Shown here piece after piece: positions 35,001 to 46,496 of a DNA stretch of 64,000 nucleotides; the first letter of the stretch is position 1; each line of letters opens with the position of its first letter. Both the position numbers and the translations under genes were made by a program. Source of the stretch: Lunularia cruciata (lineage: Eukaryota; Streptophyta; Marchantiopsida; Lunulariales; Lunulariaceae); contig OX419757.1 of the NCBI GenBank assembly GCA_948567375.1, positions 41,230,001-41,294,000 on the forward strand, given 5' to 3'. The notes under the pieces are model-generated. The model was not told where the DNA came from. It did no database searches and saw only the letters and a list, made by a program, of their open reading frames with translations.

Positions 35001-36800
35001 CTTGATCCACACCACAAAATAGACTTATTTTCCTCCAAAGCTTGCTCTCTGGCTACTTCACTAACAAACTTCCCATCTAGGGACTCATCTCTCTTCAAAG
35101 CTTACTCCATGGTTTTTTTTGGTAAACTTCCCATCTTGGGACTCATCTCCCTTCAAGGCTTGCTCTATGGCTACCTTCTTGACAAACTTCCCATCCTAGG
35201 ACTGATTATTTTTAGGTGTCTTACTCAGAGGTGTGAGACAACCTAATCATTTCCACCTTGGTGTTGTACTTGAATTTGTCATTGGGTCCAATCAAATTGA
35301 ACCAAGGTAGTCCTAGAATGACATCATAGTGTAGAGGTGCCACTACAAACCTCATACACTCCAAATACTCCTTCCCAATCTTGAAAGTTATAAGATGCAA
35401 GGTATGAAATGCCGAACCCTTCTACCATCCGCAATCATCAATTTACTTCTAATTACTATCTTGATAAGAATACCCAATTCCTTTGCTACTTGCATAGACA
35501 TGCAATTCTTTGAACTTCCAAAATCAACCAAAATCCTACAACCTTGATTAGATATTGTACCTTGCAAGTGAAGCAGACTTGCATAGGTCAAGCTTTCAAT
35601 CCCCATTAGAACTAATCAAGCTCCCAATAGGCAGCTCAAAATCTCCTATTGGGATTCCTCATTTCCCTAAACATTCTACTCCACAAACTCCATTTGGGCA
35701 ACTTATCGAGGTCGCACATTCTTGAGTGGACATTCAGCAATGCAATGTCCCAATTGGCAACAATAAAGAAAACCACCATTTTGTCACAATTTTTCTCTAT
35801 CTACAATGCCAAGTGGTCTCTATTGAATGGTATCAATCTCCATTGGTGTCGGCTCCTCCACCTATTTGTAGTGTATTAGTAGGTTTTGTGGAGGTCAAGG
35901 TCAAGACCAAGTTGTTGCAACCAAGGAATCAAAATGTTCGGCTAACCGTATGGTTTCCTCCAAGTGTTGTGGCTCTTGCATAGTTACCTCTAATTTGGTT
36001 CTTGACTTCAAGCCTCTCACAAGTCAATCCATAGCTTCACCTTCCATTTATATCTGGAATCTGCATGATGGTGTTATGGAATTTTGTGATGTAATTTCTT
36101 ATAGAGCCAATTTTTTTCAACTCTACCAACCTATCTCGTGCAGCTCATGTGGCATTTATAGCTTAGAATTGATTAATTATTGCACTCTTGAATTCTGTCC
36201 ACATCAAGATTGGTACAACAATTTGTTGTTCAACTTGCTCTACTCTGAATCTCCACCATAGCTTTGCTACTCCATCCAGTTGGCTAAAAGCCAAGAGAAT
36301 TTGTTTTTTCTCGTCTTGCAGATTGGTAGCTTCAAAATAACATTTATAGTCAAACACAAAATTCTCCACTACACTTTGTAGATTCTTGCCTTCAAATACC
36401 TTGGGTTTAGAAAATCAAATTTGATCTTCACCTTCTTGAACTGATACTCTCACTACGTGCTCTTGTCGTTGAAGATCTCATTCATCCAACAATCAAGTAA
36501 GGTGCTCGATTTGTTGCTGCATAGCAAGGATAACATTGTGCATTGCCGCCATGGTTGCTACTCTATCACGCTACCCCTAATCTATCTGATTTATTGACAC
36601 ATAGAAGCAACATGTCCACCGTTCTTCATAAGTTGCAACCGGAAGCACCAAGGGTTCCTCAGATATGGTGATTATATGCAGAAAATCTTATCCTAAGTGT
36701 GAGGTGATGAATTATGTGAAATGATGCTTGGGTAGTACTTGGACAAAAAAATCCCAATGGTTTGGTGGAAGTGGATTTGGTAGTCCATAAATCCCATCCA
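32056..36800 (-). pseudogene. Decayed gag-pol of family B copy 3
   Basis: Right to left: gag lies at about 35700-36420, with FVFDYKCYFEATNLQDEK at 36163-36369 and a knuckle ending YCCQLGHCIAECPLKN near 35740-35790. A protease fragment is at 35388-35606 (ISNQGCRILVDFGSSKNCM, with DFGSS at the active site). RT is at 34392-34646 (GAQYFSKLDLCNGYWQIPI), and the catalytic segment following it is disturbed. RNase H covers 33750-34088. Integrase covers about 32750-33540 (SLDLITSLPKTKQGH at 32952-33140). The C-terminal part lies at 32204-32636, with a low-complexity PPHPPPPPILIN stretch before the chromodomain. Stops separate the segments. Confidence 0.88.
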
Positions 36801-36823
36801 TCCCATTCCTGCTCTGATACCAA

Positions 36824-37181
36824 TGTAAAAGACCGAGACCGAGACCGAGGAGAGAAATAAGAGAATGGAAACTCACATTGGGACACTTGAATGTGTGAAA
36901 ACTTTGAATGTCTAGCATAAGCTTTGGCTTTGGTATTATAGGTAGCATACAAGGCTCTTCAGAAGCTTCTCAAGAAGCTTCCTTCTAGAAGCTACCTATC
37001 TAGAGTGCAAGCTAAGCTAGTTGGAAGCTTCTAGAAGCTACCTATTTGGGGTGCAATTTAAGCTAGTCGGGAAGCTTCCCAAGAAGCTTTCTAGATGCTT
37101 TTAGAATATTTTGGGTTAATTTGGCTTACTCTCTACTTTGTTAGCCTTACCCTAAACATCGCTAAACTCCATATTGTTACA
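36824..37181 (-). repeat. 5' LTR of family B copy 3
   Basis: It starts TGTAAAAGACC in + orientation and ends ATATTGTTACA. Near 36831-36848 a GACCGA hexamer is repeated three times, a small local expansion not seen in the other copies. Confidence 0.9.
37024..37036 (-). promoter_or_regulatory. Perfect three-unit heat-shock element in LTR
   Basis: GAAGCTTCTAGAA, three units at exact 5-bp spacing, upstream of the LTR TATA region in the element's own orientation. Another TTCTAGAA pair lies near 36979-36995. Confidence 0.6.
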
Positions 37182-37375
37182 TTAGATGCCAAGGGGTACC
37201 ACTCTCACTCTCACACTTTGTAGCATACTTTAGACAGCTTGTATCCATTGCTCTATAGAGAGCATTGGTTGGTGCAACCTATAAGAGAAGCATCACTCTA
37301 GATGATGCTTCTTTGAATGCTTCTGCAATTTATAGACCTTATGACTTGCATAGCTTAGCTTAGGTATGGTAGGGC
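37182..37375 (+). pseudogene. LINE-like reverse transcriptase pseudogene, piece 4 of 4 (C-terminal end)
   Basis: After copy 3 a short segment with YFRQLVSIAL, then RALVGATYKRS and ASAIYRP, resembles the C-terminal end of the same type of RT protein. One stop and at least one frameshift are present. Beyond about 37375 no further similarity is recognised. Confidence 0.55.
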
Positions 37376-38529
37376 AGATTTCTTGTACTTCTATTTGAGC
37401 CTAGCCCCATTTTACCTCTTTTGTCTCTCCTTTGTATAGCTTGATTGGGTCTTCCTATCCTTTGCGTATTCTATGTGGTCACCTTTTTCTCCCATTTAGT
37501 TCAACTTTTCTCCCATTTAGTTAGAGAATGGGGAGGAGGTCCTAATCCAAGGGAACATTCATGTCTTTTGCAATTTGAGTATTAGTTAAACCTTTATGAG
37601 TTAAGATGGTCCTTAGCATGTGACCTATTGGGTGTGATGAGTTAACTCAAACCTTATAGTGACATTTTTGGCTCCATTTAAATAAAAGAATTTGTATTTA
37701 TATCTCACATTTGGGTGTTTGAACCTCATCCACCATATTACAATCCATATGTGAATTTAGATCTATCAAAATAAAAAATAGGTCACAACCCCATAGTTTA
37801 TTGTGTTTATCACTTAACTCCTTGGCTTGGCTCTAGGCCACCATTTTTTCTAGGAGCAAAAAGGATCACTACATACCTCTATCCTCGAATACCTTTGTCC
37901 TTCTAGTATATTTGAGATTCTTGAGCACCTCTATCACCATTTCAATGATCTCTTCAAGGATGCAGCATGAGGTTCTTTGGACCATCAACTATCTCTCCAG
38001 CCATGATCATAGCTTAGTATTGAAAGAATGCATCAATCATGTTGCAGCATGCTTAGGCTTTGAGTCTTCACAGTCAAGTAGTCACAATATGTACACTCAA
38101 CATAGTTAGGATCCTCCCTTAGCACTTACCATACATACCATTAGAAGACCTCTACCACATAATTCAATAGTAGACTATTCTTTCTTTAGTCTCTTTGGTG
38201 CTTGTTATTTGTACACCTTTTTCCTATGGTACCTTTGGGCTCTGCTTCTATTTGACTTTCTTGAATGCTTGGGACTATTGAGCCTCTTTTTTGCTTTTAA
38301 ACTTTTTTTGTGCCGTATCTCTTCTCCTTTCTTTTGGAGTAATTTTTCTATATTTATATATATACTGCACAACTTGTGCTTCAAACATCACAAAAGCATA
38401 CACATGTGCATTCTCAATTGATTGATCAAATACATCTAATGATGGATGGTTATGGAGGATGAGAAAAATTCATCCTCCATTACCATTATACAAAAATACA
38501 AAAACATGAAATATAATACCAATTTCTTT
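37376..38529. other. Unassigned AT-rich sequence
   Basis: Probably the 3' flank of the LINE-like element. Short frames at 37912-38109 and 38209-38421 have no recognisable domain. A short direct repeat (CTCCCATTTAGTT, twice near 37490-37520) is visible; nothing else. Confidence 0.4.
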
Positions 38530-38745
38530 TAAATAAGGAGAATATTAAATCCACCCAACTAGTTTACTAACTAGATACACCTTACTCTATTGAAGGTGTC
38601 TTAGATATGACTTTTCATTCATCATACAATGCATCAATTATTACAATCTTTTCTCTTGTGTTAGAATTTCTTGCATTAATTACTACAAATTCAACTCTTG
38701 TGTCATAGTCTTGTGTGACTGATACCTTACTAATTGAGATTCTAG
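38530..38745. repeat. Left arm of a diverged long inverted repeat
   Basis: It matches the reverse complement of 44970-45190 over about 200 bp, with shared blocks TTAAATCCACCCAA, GTGACTTTTCATTC-like and ATTAATTACTACAAA. The two arms point toward each other and enclose family B copy 4, a minisatellite and AT-rich sequence. Such arms could be the terminal inverted repeats of an old DNA transposon. Confidence 0.6.
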
Positions 38746-38833
38746 TACCATAGTCTAGTTGAGAAGATGTGCATAAAGTGTAGGGTTTAGGATCATCAAG
38801 AAAGTGCATATAAAAGAAACATTTGAATAAAAT

Positions 38834-39236
38834 TATAACAATATGGAGTTTATGTATGATTTAGTCAAGACTAATAAAGTAGCAAATAGGCCAAATTAAT
38901 CAAGAATCATAAGAATATTCTGGAAGCATCTAATATGGGTAATGCGTATGCCAAATGGTGATTTCTAAGAAGAAGCTTATTGAGAAGTTTCCGAAGAGCT
39001 TAGCTTGCATGTCAAGTACACGGCTTCTAGAAAGAAGTTTCTTGAGAAGCTTCTTGGTTAGCTTAGCTTGCAATCAAAGAAGGTAGCTTTTGGGAAGTTT
39101 CTCAAGAGCCTTGTGTGTTCCCTATAAATACCAAAGCCCAAGCTCATGCTAAACATTTGCGTTTCCCTCATTCAAGAGCCCCAATGTGATCTTTCATTCT
39201 CCTCTTTCTCTCTTGAGTCTTTTATAGTGGTATTAG
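38834..39236 (+). repeat. 5' LTR of family B copy 4
   Basis: It starts TATAACAATATGG and carries a TATAAATA box at 39123-39130. Heat-shock motifs are partly eroded: TTCTAGAA occurs near 39026 and GAAGCTTC near 39046. Confidence 0.85.
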
Positions 39237-39545
39237 AGCAAAAATGTGATGGATGGACCACCAAATCCATTTCCCACAGAATATTGGGATTTTTGTGTCC
39301 ATATATTATCCAAGCATCATTTCACAAAGTTTTTCATCTCATATTTTGGATAAAATGTTTTTAATGTAATCACCTTGTCTGATGAACCCTTGATAATTTT
39401 GATTGTAATTTATAGAGAATGGTGGACATGTTGTATATGTGTTAATTTGGATAACTATAGATGATTTGATAGAGTAGTAGCCATGGTGGCAATACCCAAA
39501 ATTATCATTGCTATGCAATGACAAATTAAGCACCTTATTTGATTA

Positions 39546-42500
39546 TTGGAAGAAAGAGACCATCAACAACAAGAGCATGTAGAGAGAGCACTATTTTTAG
39601 AAGGAGAAGAGCAAATTCAATTTCCAAAAGCCAAGGTATTTGAAGGCAAGAAACTTTTGAGTGTAGTGGAGAATTTTATGTTTGATTGTGAGCATTACTT
39701 GGAAGCTAAAAATCTTCAAGATGAATAGAGACAGATCTTCTTGGCTTCAAGCCAATTGGATGGGTGGCAAAACTATGGTGGCAAATCTAAGTAGAACAAG
39801 CTAAATGGCAGTTTGTTACACCAATCTTGACATAAGAAGAATTGAATAGCATAATAATTGGGAGATTCCAAGCTATAAATGTTGCACAAGATAGATTGGT
39901 AGAATTGAAATAGATTGGTCTGTGAGAAGCTATATCACTCAATTCTAGAACACCACAGTGCAAATTCTAAATATACTAGAAGGTGAAGCTCTAGATCAAT
40001 TTGTGTGGAGCTTGACGTCATGCACCAAATTGGAAATGATCATATACAAGCCCAAATACTTGGAGGAAACCATGTAATTGGCTAAGCACTTTGATTCCTT
40101 GGTTGTAACAACTTGGTCTCAACCTCAACCTTCACACAAGCTACCAACACACTACACACAAGTGGAGGAGCCGGTACCAATGGAGATTGATATCATCCAA
40201 CAAAGACCACTTGACATTGTAGATAGAGAAAGATGCATCAAAATTGTGGTTGCATTTTTTATTGCCAAATTGGATATCATATTGCTGAAGGTTCATTCAA
40301 GAATAGGTGACCCCAACAAATCACCCAAATGGATTTTATGTAGCATGATGATCATAGAAACAAAGAATCCTAATATGAGAGTTTGAACCATCTATTGAGA
40401 ACTTGATTAGTTCTAATGGGATTAAAGACTTGATCTATGCAAAGTTGTTTCACTTGCAAAGTATGATATTTGATTGTGATTATAAGATTTTGGTTGATTT
40501 TGGAGGTTTAGAGAATTGCATGTCTATGCAATAAATAAAGGGATTAGATATTCCTACCAAGCTAGTAATTGGAAATAGATTATATCATGTCATCCGGATG
40601 ATATGCTAAAGCAATTACCTTCCAATCATGGTGTGCTCTTCAAGATTGAATTATTGCCAAGAAGTACTCTAGTGAGTAGACTAATCTATTTGCTCTCACC
40701 AAAGGAGTTAGAAGTGCTTCAAATAATATTGACAGAGTTATTATGAAAGGTTTCATAGTGCATCTCCTTGGAGAGCATCGGTACTATTTGTCCCAAAGAA
40801 GGATGGTGGACTTTGCTTTTGCATTGATTACCACAGCCTCAATAAACAATAGTGAAGAATGCATATCTCTTACCCTGAATTGATGACTTGCTAGATCAAT
40901 TTAGTGGAGCACAATACTTCTCTAAGTTGGATCTCCAAAAAGACTATTGGAAAATTTCCATTGATAAAAAGGATGTACAAAAGATTACCTTTCATACAAG
41001 GTATGAACATTTTGAATGGAGATTCTACCTTTCAAACTCATTAATGCTCTAGTAGTCTTCATGGATTAGATGCATTAGATGTTGGATGTGCTATTGGATT
41101 GATATAAAATGGTGTGCTTGGATGATATTTTGATTTGTAGCAAGACAAAGATAGAACACACAAATCATGTGCAAGAAGTCAAAGTATACCTTTTGGCAAA
41201 AGAAGGTTATCTTCTTGGGTCATAAAATCTCATTGGAGAGGATCAAAATGGAAAAGGAGAAAATCAAAGCCATTATTGATTGGCATACTCTAAAAGATGC
41301 TATAGAAATATGAGCATTAATGGATTGGTAATTTTTTTATTAATGGTTCATCCACTACCTATGCTCATATGACCATATCATTGGCCAATCTCTTGGGGAA
41401 GACCTCAAGCTTTCAATGGACCACCAAGCATGAAGAAGCATTCCAAAAGCTAAAAATATGGTATCTTCAAGACTCATTCTCCAACCATATGATCCTCAAC
41501 TACCTTATGTGGTTGATTTTGATGCTTCTAACTTTTCCATTGGAGTTTTATTGCCAAGTAAGTTATATCCCATTGGCTTTGTGTCTTGCCAACTAAACAC
41601 TATAGAAAATAATTACTCTACTAGAGATTATGAACAACTAAAAATGGTATCTGCCACCAAGGTATTGAGGCATTAACTCTTGGAGAAACAAGTGATCATG
41701 TAAACCAATCATAATCATTGTTGTAAACATTAGGTTTGGAGCATATGAAGAGTAGAGATCATTGATGGGAGAAACAACTATAATTGTTTGACATCAAACT
41801 TGAGTACAAATCCAATAGATTTCACATCATACTCAATGCCCTATCACACTTACTTGATTTGAAGACTCTTCCTCTCATCATGGTGGCAATTACAACAATG
41901 TCAATTGACTCAAAAGTCCAAATTTAGTGTAGATTGCTTTATAACAAGACTCCTCCTTTCAGATGGTACAAGGTCATCTTGTGGTAGATGATAAGGAAAA
42001 AGACACATTCTCCTTCAAGGAAGGCCTTCTATTTTGTGAGAATCAGATCTATGTTCCAACCAAGGGTGATCAATGACTTATGTGCCTTCAAGAAGCCCAT
42101 GACTTACCAATCATTGGTCACATGGGTGTGTACAAGACCTTAGGTACCCTAAAACTCCAATGGTGGTGGCCCAACATAGCACAAGAGGTTTGAGAGTTTA
42201 TCTGATCTTGTGAGAGTTGCCAATGCAACAAGGCAAGTAACAAAAAATAGAGTAGAATCTTTCAACCACTTCCCATCCCATCTACTTGATAGGAACACAT
42301 GAGCTTAGATCTCATCACATCCTTACCCAAGACAAAGCAAGGTCACACAACAATCATGGTGTTTGTTGATAAGCTTAGTAAGCAAATCCATTTGGCACCA
42401 ATCTTTGATACAATGGATACTCCAACATTGACCCAAATCTACTTTGACAATGTCTTCAAGCATCATTGGATGCCTTGTGTACTCATCTCTAACCATGATC

Positions 42501-43350
42501 CTTGATTCATCAAAAAAAATTAGCAAGCACTCTTCCAACTGCACAACACCAAGCTTGCCTTGTCCATGGCCTATTATTCTTAAATTGATGGAAAAATTGA
42601 ATGTCAAAATTGCACCTTAGAAGATATGTTTTGTGCTTTTGTCAATTTCAGCATGCCAATTAGAATAAATGTCTTGCAATGGCTGAGTTTGCCTACAATA
42701 ATTCCAAGCATGCAAGCATCAAATTCTCTCCCTTCTTCCTTAATTTTAGCTAAGACCTACTTGTTCCAGATTCCCTTCTTGCTCCTCCATCATCTCATGT
42801 CCTTCATACTTCCACGTTCTTGACCAAAATATGCCAATCCTTACAAAAAGCTAATTGTATCTTCTTGTTGCTCAAAATTGTAAAAAATAATATGCAAATC
42901 ATCATCATTGTGATCTCACCTTTCACTCAATGATAAGGTCATATTTTCTTCTAGTAACCTACCCCTCCCACTACACCCAAGTTTTTAAATCTGCTCCTAA
43001 TTGGATGGGTCTATTTGATATCACCCAAATTATTTCTCTTGTTGCTTATTGAATTGACTTGCCTTGCCTTGTCATATGCAAATCTACCTTGTCTTTCATA
43101 TTTGTTTATCTCTCTTCCTTGTACTCTCTTGTCCAACCCCCTCCTCTTCCCATCCCTATCAATGATCATGAGGAGTATGAAGTTGATTGTATCCTTATAC
43201 ATTGCCACATTCAACATGGCCGTCAACAACATATTGAGTATAAAGTCCTTTGGAAAGTGTATCTCTTTCATGATGCCACTTGAGAGCCTCTTTCTCATCT
43301 CCACAATGCACAAATGGCCATCTAGGAGTTTGAAGCTTCCATGGTGACAA
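39546..43350 (+). pseudogene. Decayed gag-pol of family B copy 4
   Basis: Gag is at 39546-39980 (FMFDCEHYLEAKNLQDE), followed by a knuckle remnant with CQIGYHIAE near 40245-40290. RT covers 40640-41200, with YFSKLDLQKDYWKISI and a catalytic core near 41110-41140 that reads LDDILICSK in one frame. RNase H is at 41369-41676 (VVDFDASNFSIGVLL). The integrase core is at 42299-42505 (SLDLITSLPKTKQGH, IYFDNVFKHHWMPCV). The chromodomain region is at 43130-43345 (NDHEEYEVDCIL). Stops occur throughout. Confidence 0.85.
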
Positions 43351-43380
43351 GGATGTCACCAACTACGGGGGGGGGGAATA

Positions 43381-43786
43381 CATAACAATATGACGTTTAC
43401 AAACAAGTTAGACAAGACTAACAAAGTAACAAATAGGTCAAATTAGCCAAAAATTATAAGAATATGCTTGAAGCATCTAGGAAGCTACTTGGTACCTTCC
43501 AAGTATTGGGTAATGTATATGCCAAAAGGTGATTTCTAGGAGGAAGCTTCTTGGAAAGCTTCTCAACTAACTTAGCTTGTATGTTAAGTAGGTGGCTTCT
43601 AAATAGAAGCTTCTTAGTTAGCTAAGAAGAAAGCTTTTAAGAAGCTTCTTGAGGAGCTTCTCACAAGCCTTGTATGTTCCTTATAAATGCCAAAGCCCAA
43701 GCTCATGCTAGGTATTAGGAGTTTCCCTCATTCAAGAGTCCCAATGTGATCTTCCATTCTCCTATTTCTCTCTTTGGTCTTTTATA
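43381..43786 (+). repeat. 3' LTR of family B copy 4
   Basis: It starts CATAACAATATGA, immediately after a run of ten G (43367-43376) and AATA that form the polypurine tract. The TATAAATG box is at about 43682. GAAGCTTC-type motifs occur near 43545 and 43632. Confidence 0.85.
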
Positions 43787-44232
43787 CAGATTGTTGAGAA
43801 GACAATCTATGAGCGGTAGGGTTTAGGGTAGAAGAGATACTTCAACAAGATCAATTTTGATTAAATTTCTTAGTTTTTTGTCAACTCAAACCTCCAAAAA
43901 TAAAGTCAATAATATATATGCTCAAAACTTCTATCTCAACTTGGGAGATCAAACTAGCAAGTATTGCAATTGTTGGAAGTGAGTCAATCACAAAACTAGA
44001 GCTTGAAAAAAGGTATAGAAATTCAAGTATGAATTTGGGAAGATTTATGGATAATATTTTTTAGCAACCCTACCTTAAAGATACTCAAAAGCTTTAAGAC
44101 ATAATAGCAAAGTGTTCCGCTTGGAATTAGAGAGGTTAAATAAAGGCATCAACATTTGCAATTTTGTACTTTGAGTCTTTTATCATAACCAAGAAAGTAA
44201 TATATTAGGCCTTTCACCAAGAAACCTCTTCT
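43787..44232. other. AT-rich sequence, partly a diverged direct repeat of 38758-38833
   Basis: At 43793 TTGAGAAGA and, 12-13 bases later, GTAGGGTTTAGG repeat the pattern seen at 38758 left of copy 4. No gene is visible. Confidence 0.45.
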
Positions 44233-44425
44233 AAGCCTTTGTAATTTTGAACATTTAAGAGTTGTTTTTTCATTGAGTAGCTCCTTCAGACCTTTGTAAT
44301 TATAAACTAAACCTTTGGGAGTTGTTGCTCTATTGAGAAGCTACTCTAGACTTCTATAATTCTAAACATTTGAGAGTTTCGTTCGTGGAGCAGCCATTCT
44401 AGACTTATATCATTCTATATATTTG
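44233..44425. repeat. Minisatellite-like tandem repeat, 53-60 bp units
   Basis: Units begin at 44233, 44288, 44348 and (partial) 44401. Each opens with AGNCTT-TATAAT or AGCCTTTGTAAT and continues with AACATTTGAGAGTT-like and GAGNAGCTNCTCT-like blocks. A TATAAATAC motif at 44431 follows, so this may be the repeat-bearing promoter region of an old LTR. Confidence 0.7.
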
Positions 44426-44969
44426 CTATTATAAATACACTGTGCACACCTATCTACCTACACACTTGGTTACATTGGCAAAAAAAATTATCAAGTATTC
44501 CAAGGCTCAAATGCTTGGTAAAATTTGACCAATGTGCCAAAGAAAATAAATCCTAATGGATTGGAAGTAATATGCAATGGGAAAGGTAGGAAATTTTTTA
44601 AGAAAAATGATCATGATAAGGGCTTTTCTCATGAGTAGAGAGTATTGTATTGGTCTTAAGCAATGCTAGCATATTTTCTTTTCAAGCAGAAGCACATGTT
44701 GCATCAACTTCACTTATTGGTACCTATCCATGTGATTTTGTATTGCACACAACTTGAAGACCCATTGGTGTGGTCATGGTAACTTTATTTGTGACAAAGA
44801 TAATATTCATGACAACTTCTATATGCATCAAATAACTACTTGACTTATAGTCACTCAATTTGTTTGATTTCCTAAAGTTGAGAGGCTATTGAGCTAGCTA
44901 TAATTGTATCACACAAGTCACAATGCAATAATGATTATGAAATAAGAGATAATAGTTGAGATTGTCACA
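44426..44969. other. AT-rich sequence without recognised gene
   Basis: It contains a TATAAATACA motif at 44431-44440 and, at 44954-44983, a local palindrome in which GTTGAGATTGTC is followed by GACAATCTCAAC. No coding frame was recognised. Confidence 0.4.
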
Positions 44970-45190
44970 CAAGACAATCTCAACAAGAATGTGCTACTAG
45001 TCACACAAGAATATGACATGAAAGTCATGTTTGTGTTGATTGATGCCAAGATTGTGAATCACAAGTGTCAAGTTTGTAGTAATTAATACATTATGTGATA
45101 AATGCAAAGTCACAATGATTGCACCTACCATAGAGGAGTGCGGTTTGATTTAGTAAGCTAATTGGGTGGATTTAACATTCCTCTTTAATA
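44970..45190. repeat. Right arm of the diverged long inverted repeat
   Basis: Reverse-complement partner of 38530-38745. The outermost conserved block is TTGGGTGGATTTAA at 45163-45176. Identity is roughly two thirds by eye. Confidence 0.6.
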
Positions 45191-45862
45191 ATTGCAACAG
45201 AGTTAAATAGCTCAAATACTTACAAATGGTATCTAAATACTTGCTAGCCATAATTTCTTGATCTTGATACCTACAATCATTACTATGTTCAACCAAGAAA
45301 TGCAACTTGGAAACAAGGAAGAAAATTTGATTTTTCCCTATCCAGTTGGTTAAACAAGCAAAAAATTTGAAAGCATTAATTATGGACACATGATTCACAC
45401 TTATAGAAAAAGAATTTATCTATTTTTATGTAGGAATTTGCTATGAAACTTCTAATAAAATTTAAAAAAAATAAAAAGCACTTATACTATATATTATAAA
45501 TATCAATGAGGGAAAGAGAGAATTAAAATCTTACTTTTAGTAATCCTTGACTTTTGGAAAAGAGTACAAAAAGAATGACCATTGTTCTAGCATAAGAAAT
45601 AAAATTAATCACTAAAAATTACATACAATGGAAACATATAAGTTATATAAGTCAAATTTGGCTAAAAACATCCAATGTCAACTTCATAAATTAAATGGAG
45701 TGAGTTCATTACATATATTCATTATGTCTTATATGCTCAATTTTCAATTTTAATGTAATAATATGAATAATATTAATATAACAACTGGATCTCATTTGCA
45801 TCTTCAAAAGTTCTCTTATCTATCCATACATGAAGGTTATTCAACATCTACTTGTTTAAGAT
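45191..45862. other. AT-rich sequence without recognised gene
   Basis: Very low GC, short frames only (for example 45150-45398 on the minus strand), no domain and no repeat boundary identified. Confidence 0.4.
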
Positions 45863-46101
45863 CTCATTCCTATGGTGAACAAGCTTACTTTCTCAATTTT
45901 ATGTTCCATCACCCTATTTGTAATTACAAAGTTTAAAAATTTGTGTATTACTAACACTTGCTAATATATCTTCCTACTAGTTTCTCATTCCGCTATTGAA
46001 CAAGATCAACTTCTCAATTTTATAGTAGATCACTCTATTATTTATAAAAGTCATGAATCTTTGTATTACTAATACTTATTAATTTATATAGCTACAAGTT
46101 T
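45863..46101. repeat. Diverged two-copy tandem repeat, period 121 bp
   Basis: CTCATTCC at 45863 and CTCATTCC at 45984 open two units. They share TTCTCAATTTTAT and TGTATTACTAA-like blocks in the same order. A third, weaker unit may follow. Confidence 0.55.
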
Positions 46102-46496
46102 ACTAGTTTATTGGAGATTTCAATTCTTCAAAAGGTGCACTCCTTCACTTATTAATATATTTTACTACATATGTATTAGAGATCTCTAATCTATTATATT
46201 CTACATTATATATGTTCACTTTCTAAATTTTGTGATATATTAATATATGTGCTTTTGATGGAATGTATGAATATTTGCCTTTCCAAGCTTGTCAATATCT
46301 TTCTTATCAATTCCTTTCTTAAGGATTGAGTAGCTTTTCTAAGAAGTAAGTTGGCTAAGAATTGAATAATTAACTTTACTAGAAAGAAAGCCTATATCCA
46401 CCTCAAGTATAAATGATAGTGCCTTTTACTATCCTTACTATTTTTAATTCATTATGTTTAATTCTTGGTCCATCTTCACTTTTATTGGTCATCTAT
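46102..46496. other. AT-rich sequence without recognised gene
   Basis: Nothing recognised except that the right end runs into a family B leader, so part of it may be an unrecognisably diverged LTR. Confidence 0.35.

Larger units (their letters stand above)
31655..37181 (-). mobile_element. Family B chromovirus, copy 3
   Basis: A structurally complete, uninterrupted 5.5-kb element. LTRs are at 31655-32055 and 36824-37181, with a primer-binding site at 36811-36823. Flanking 5-mers are TGAGA (31650-31654) and TTAGA (37182-37186), a target-site duplication with one change. It is the best reference copy for the internal region of family B in this window. Confidence 0.9.
38834..43786 (+). mobile_element. 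Family B chromovirus, copy 4
   Basis: LTRs are at 38834-39236 and 43381-43786, the primer-binding site at 39238 (TGGTATTAGAGC). It is about 450 bp shorter than copies 1 and 3. Both LTRs end TTTTATA instead of TTTTACA. The flanking 5-mers (AAAAT and CAGAT) do not give a clear duplication. It appears the oldest of the complete copies. Confidence 0.82.

Noticed and set aside
43367-43376. Run of ten G as a G-quadruplex signal
   Set aside because: It is a single run and is explained as the polypurine tract before the 3' LTR.
38829-43791. Target-site duplication for family B copy 4
   Set aside because: The flanking 5-mers AAAAT and CAGAT agree at only three of five positions, which is not enough to claim.
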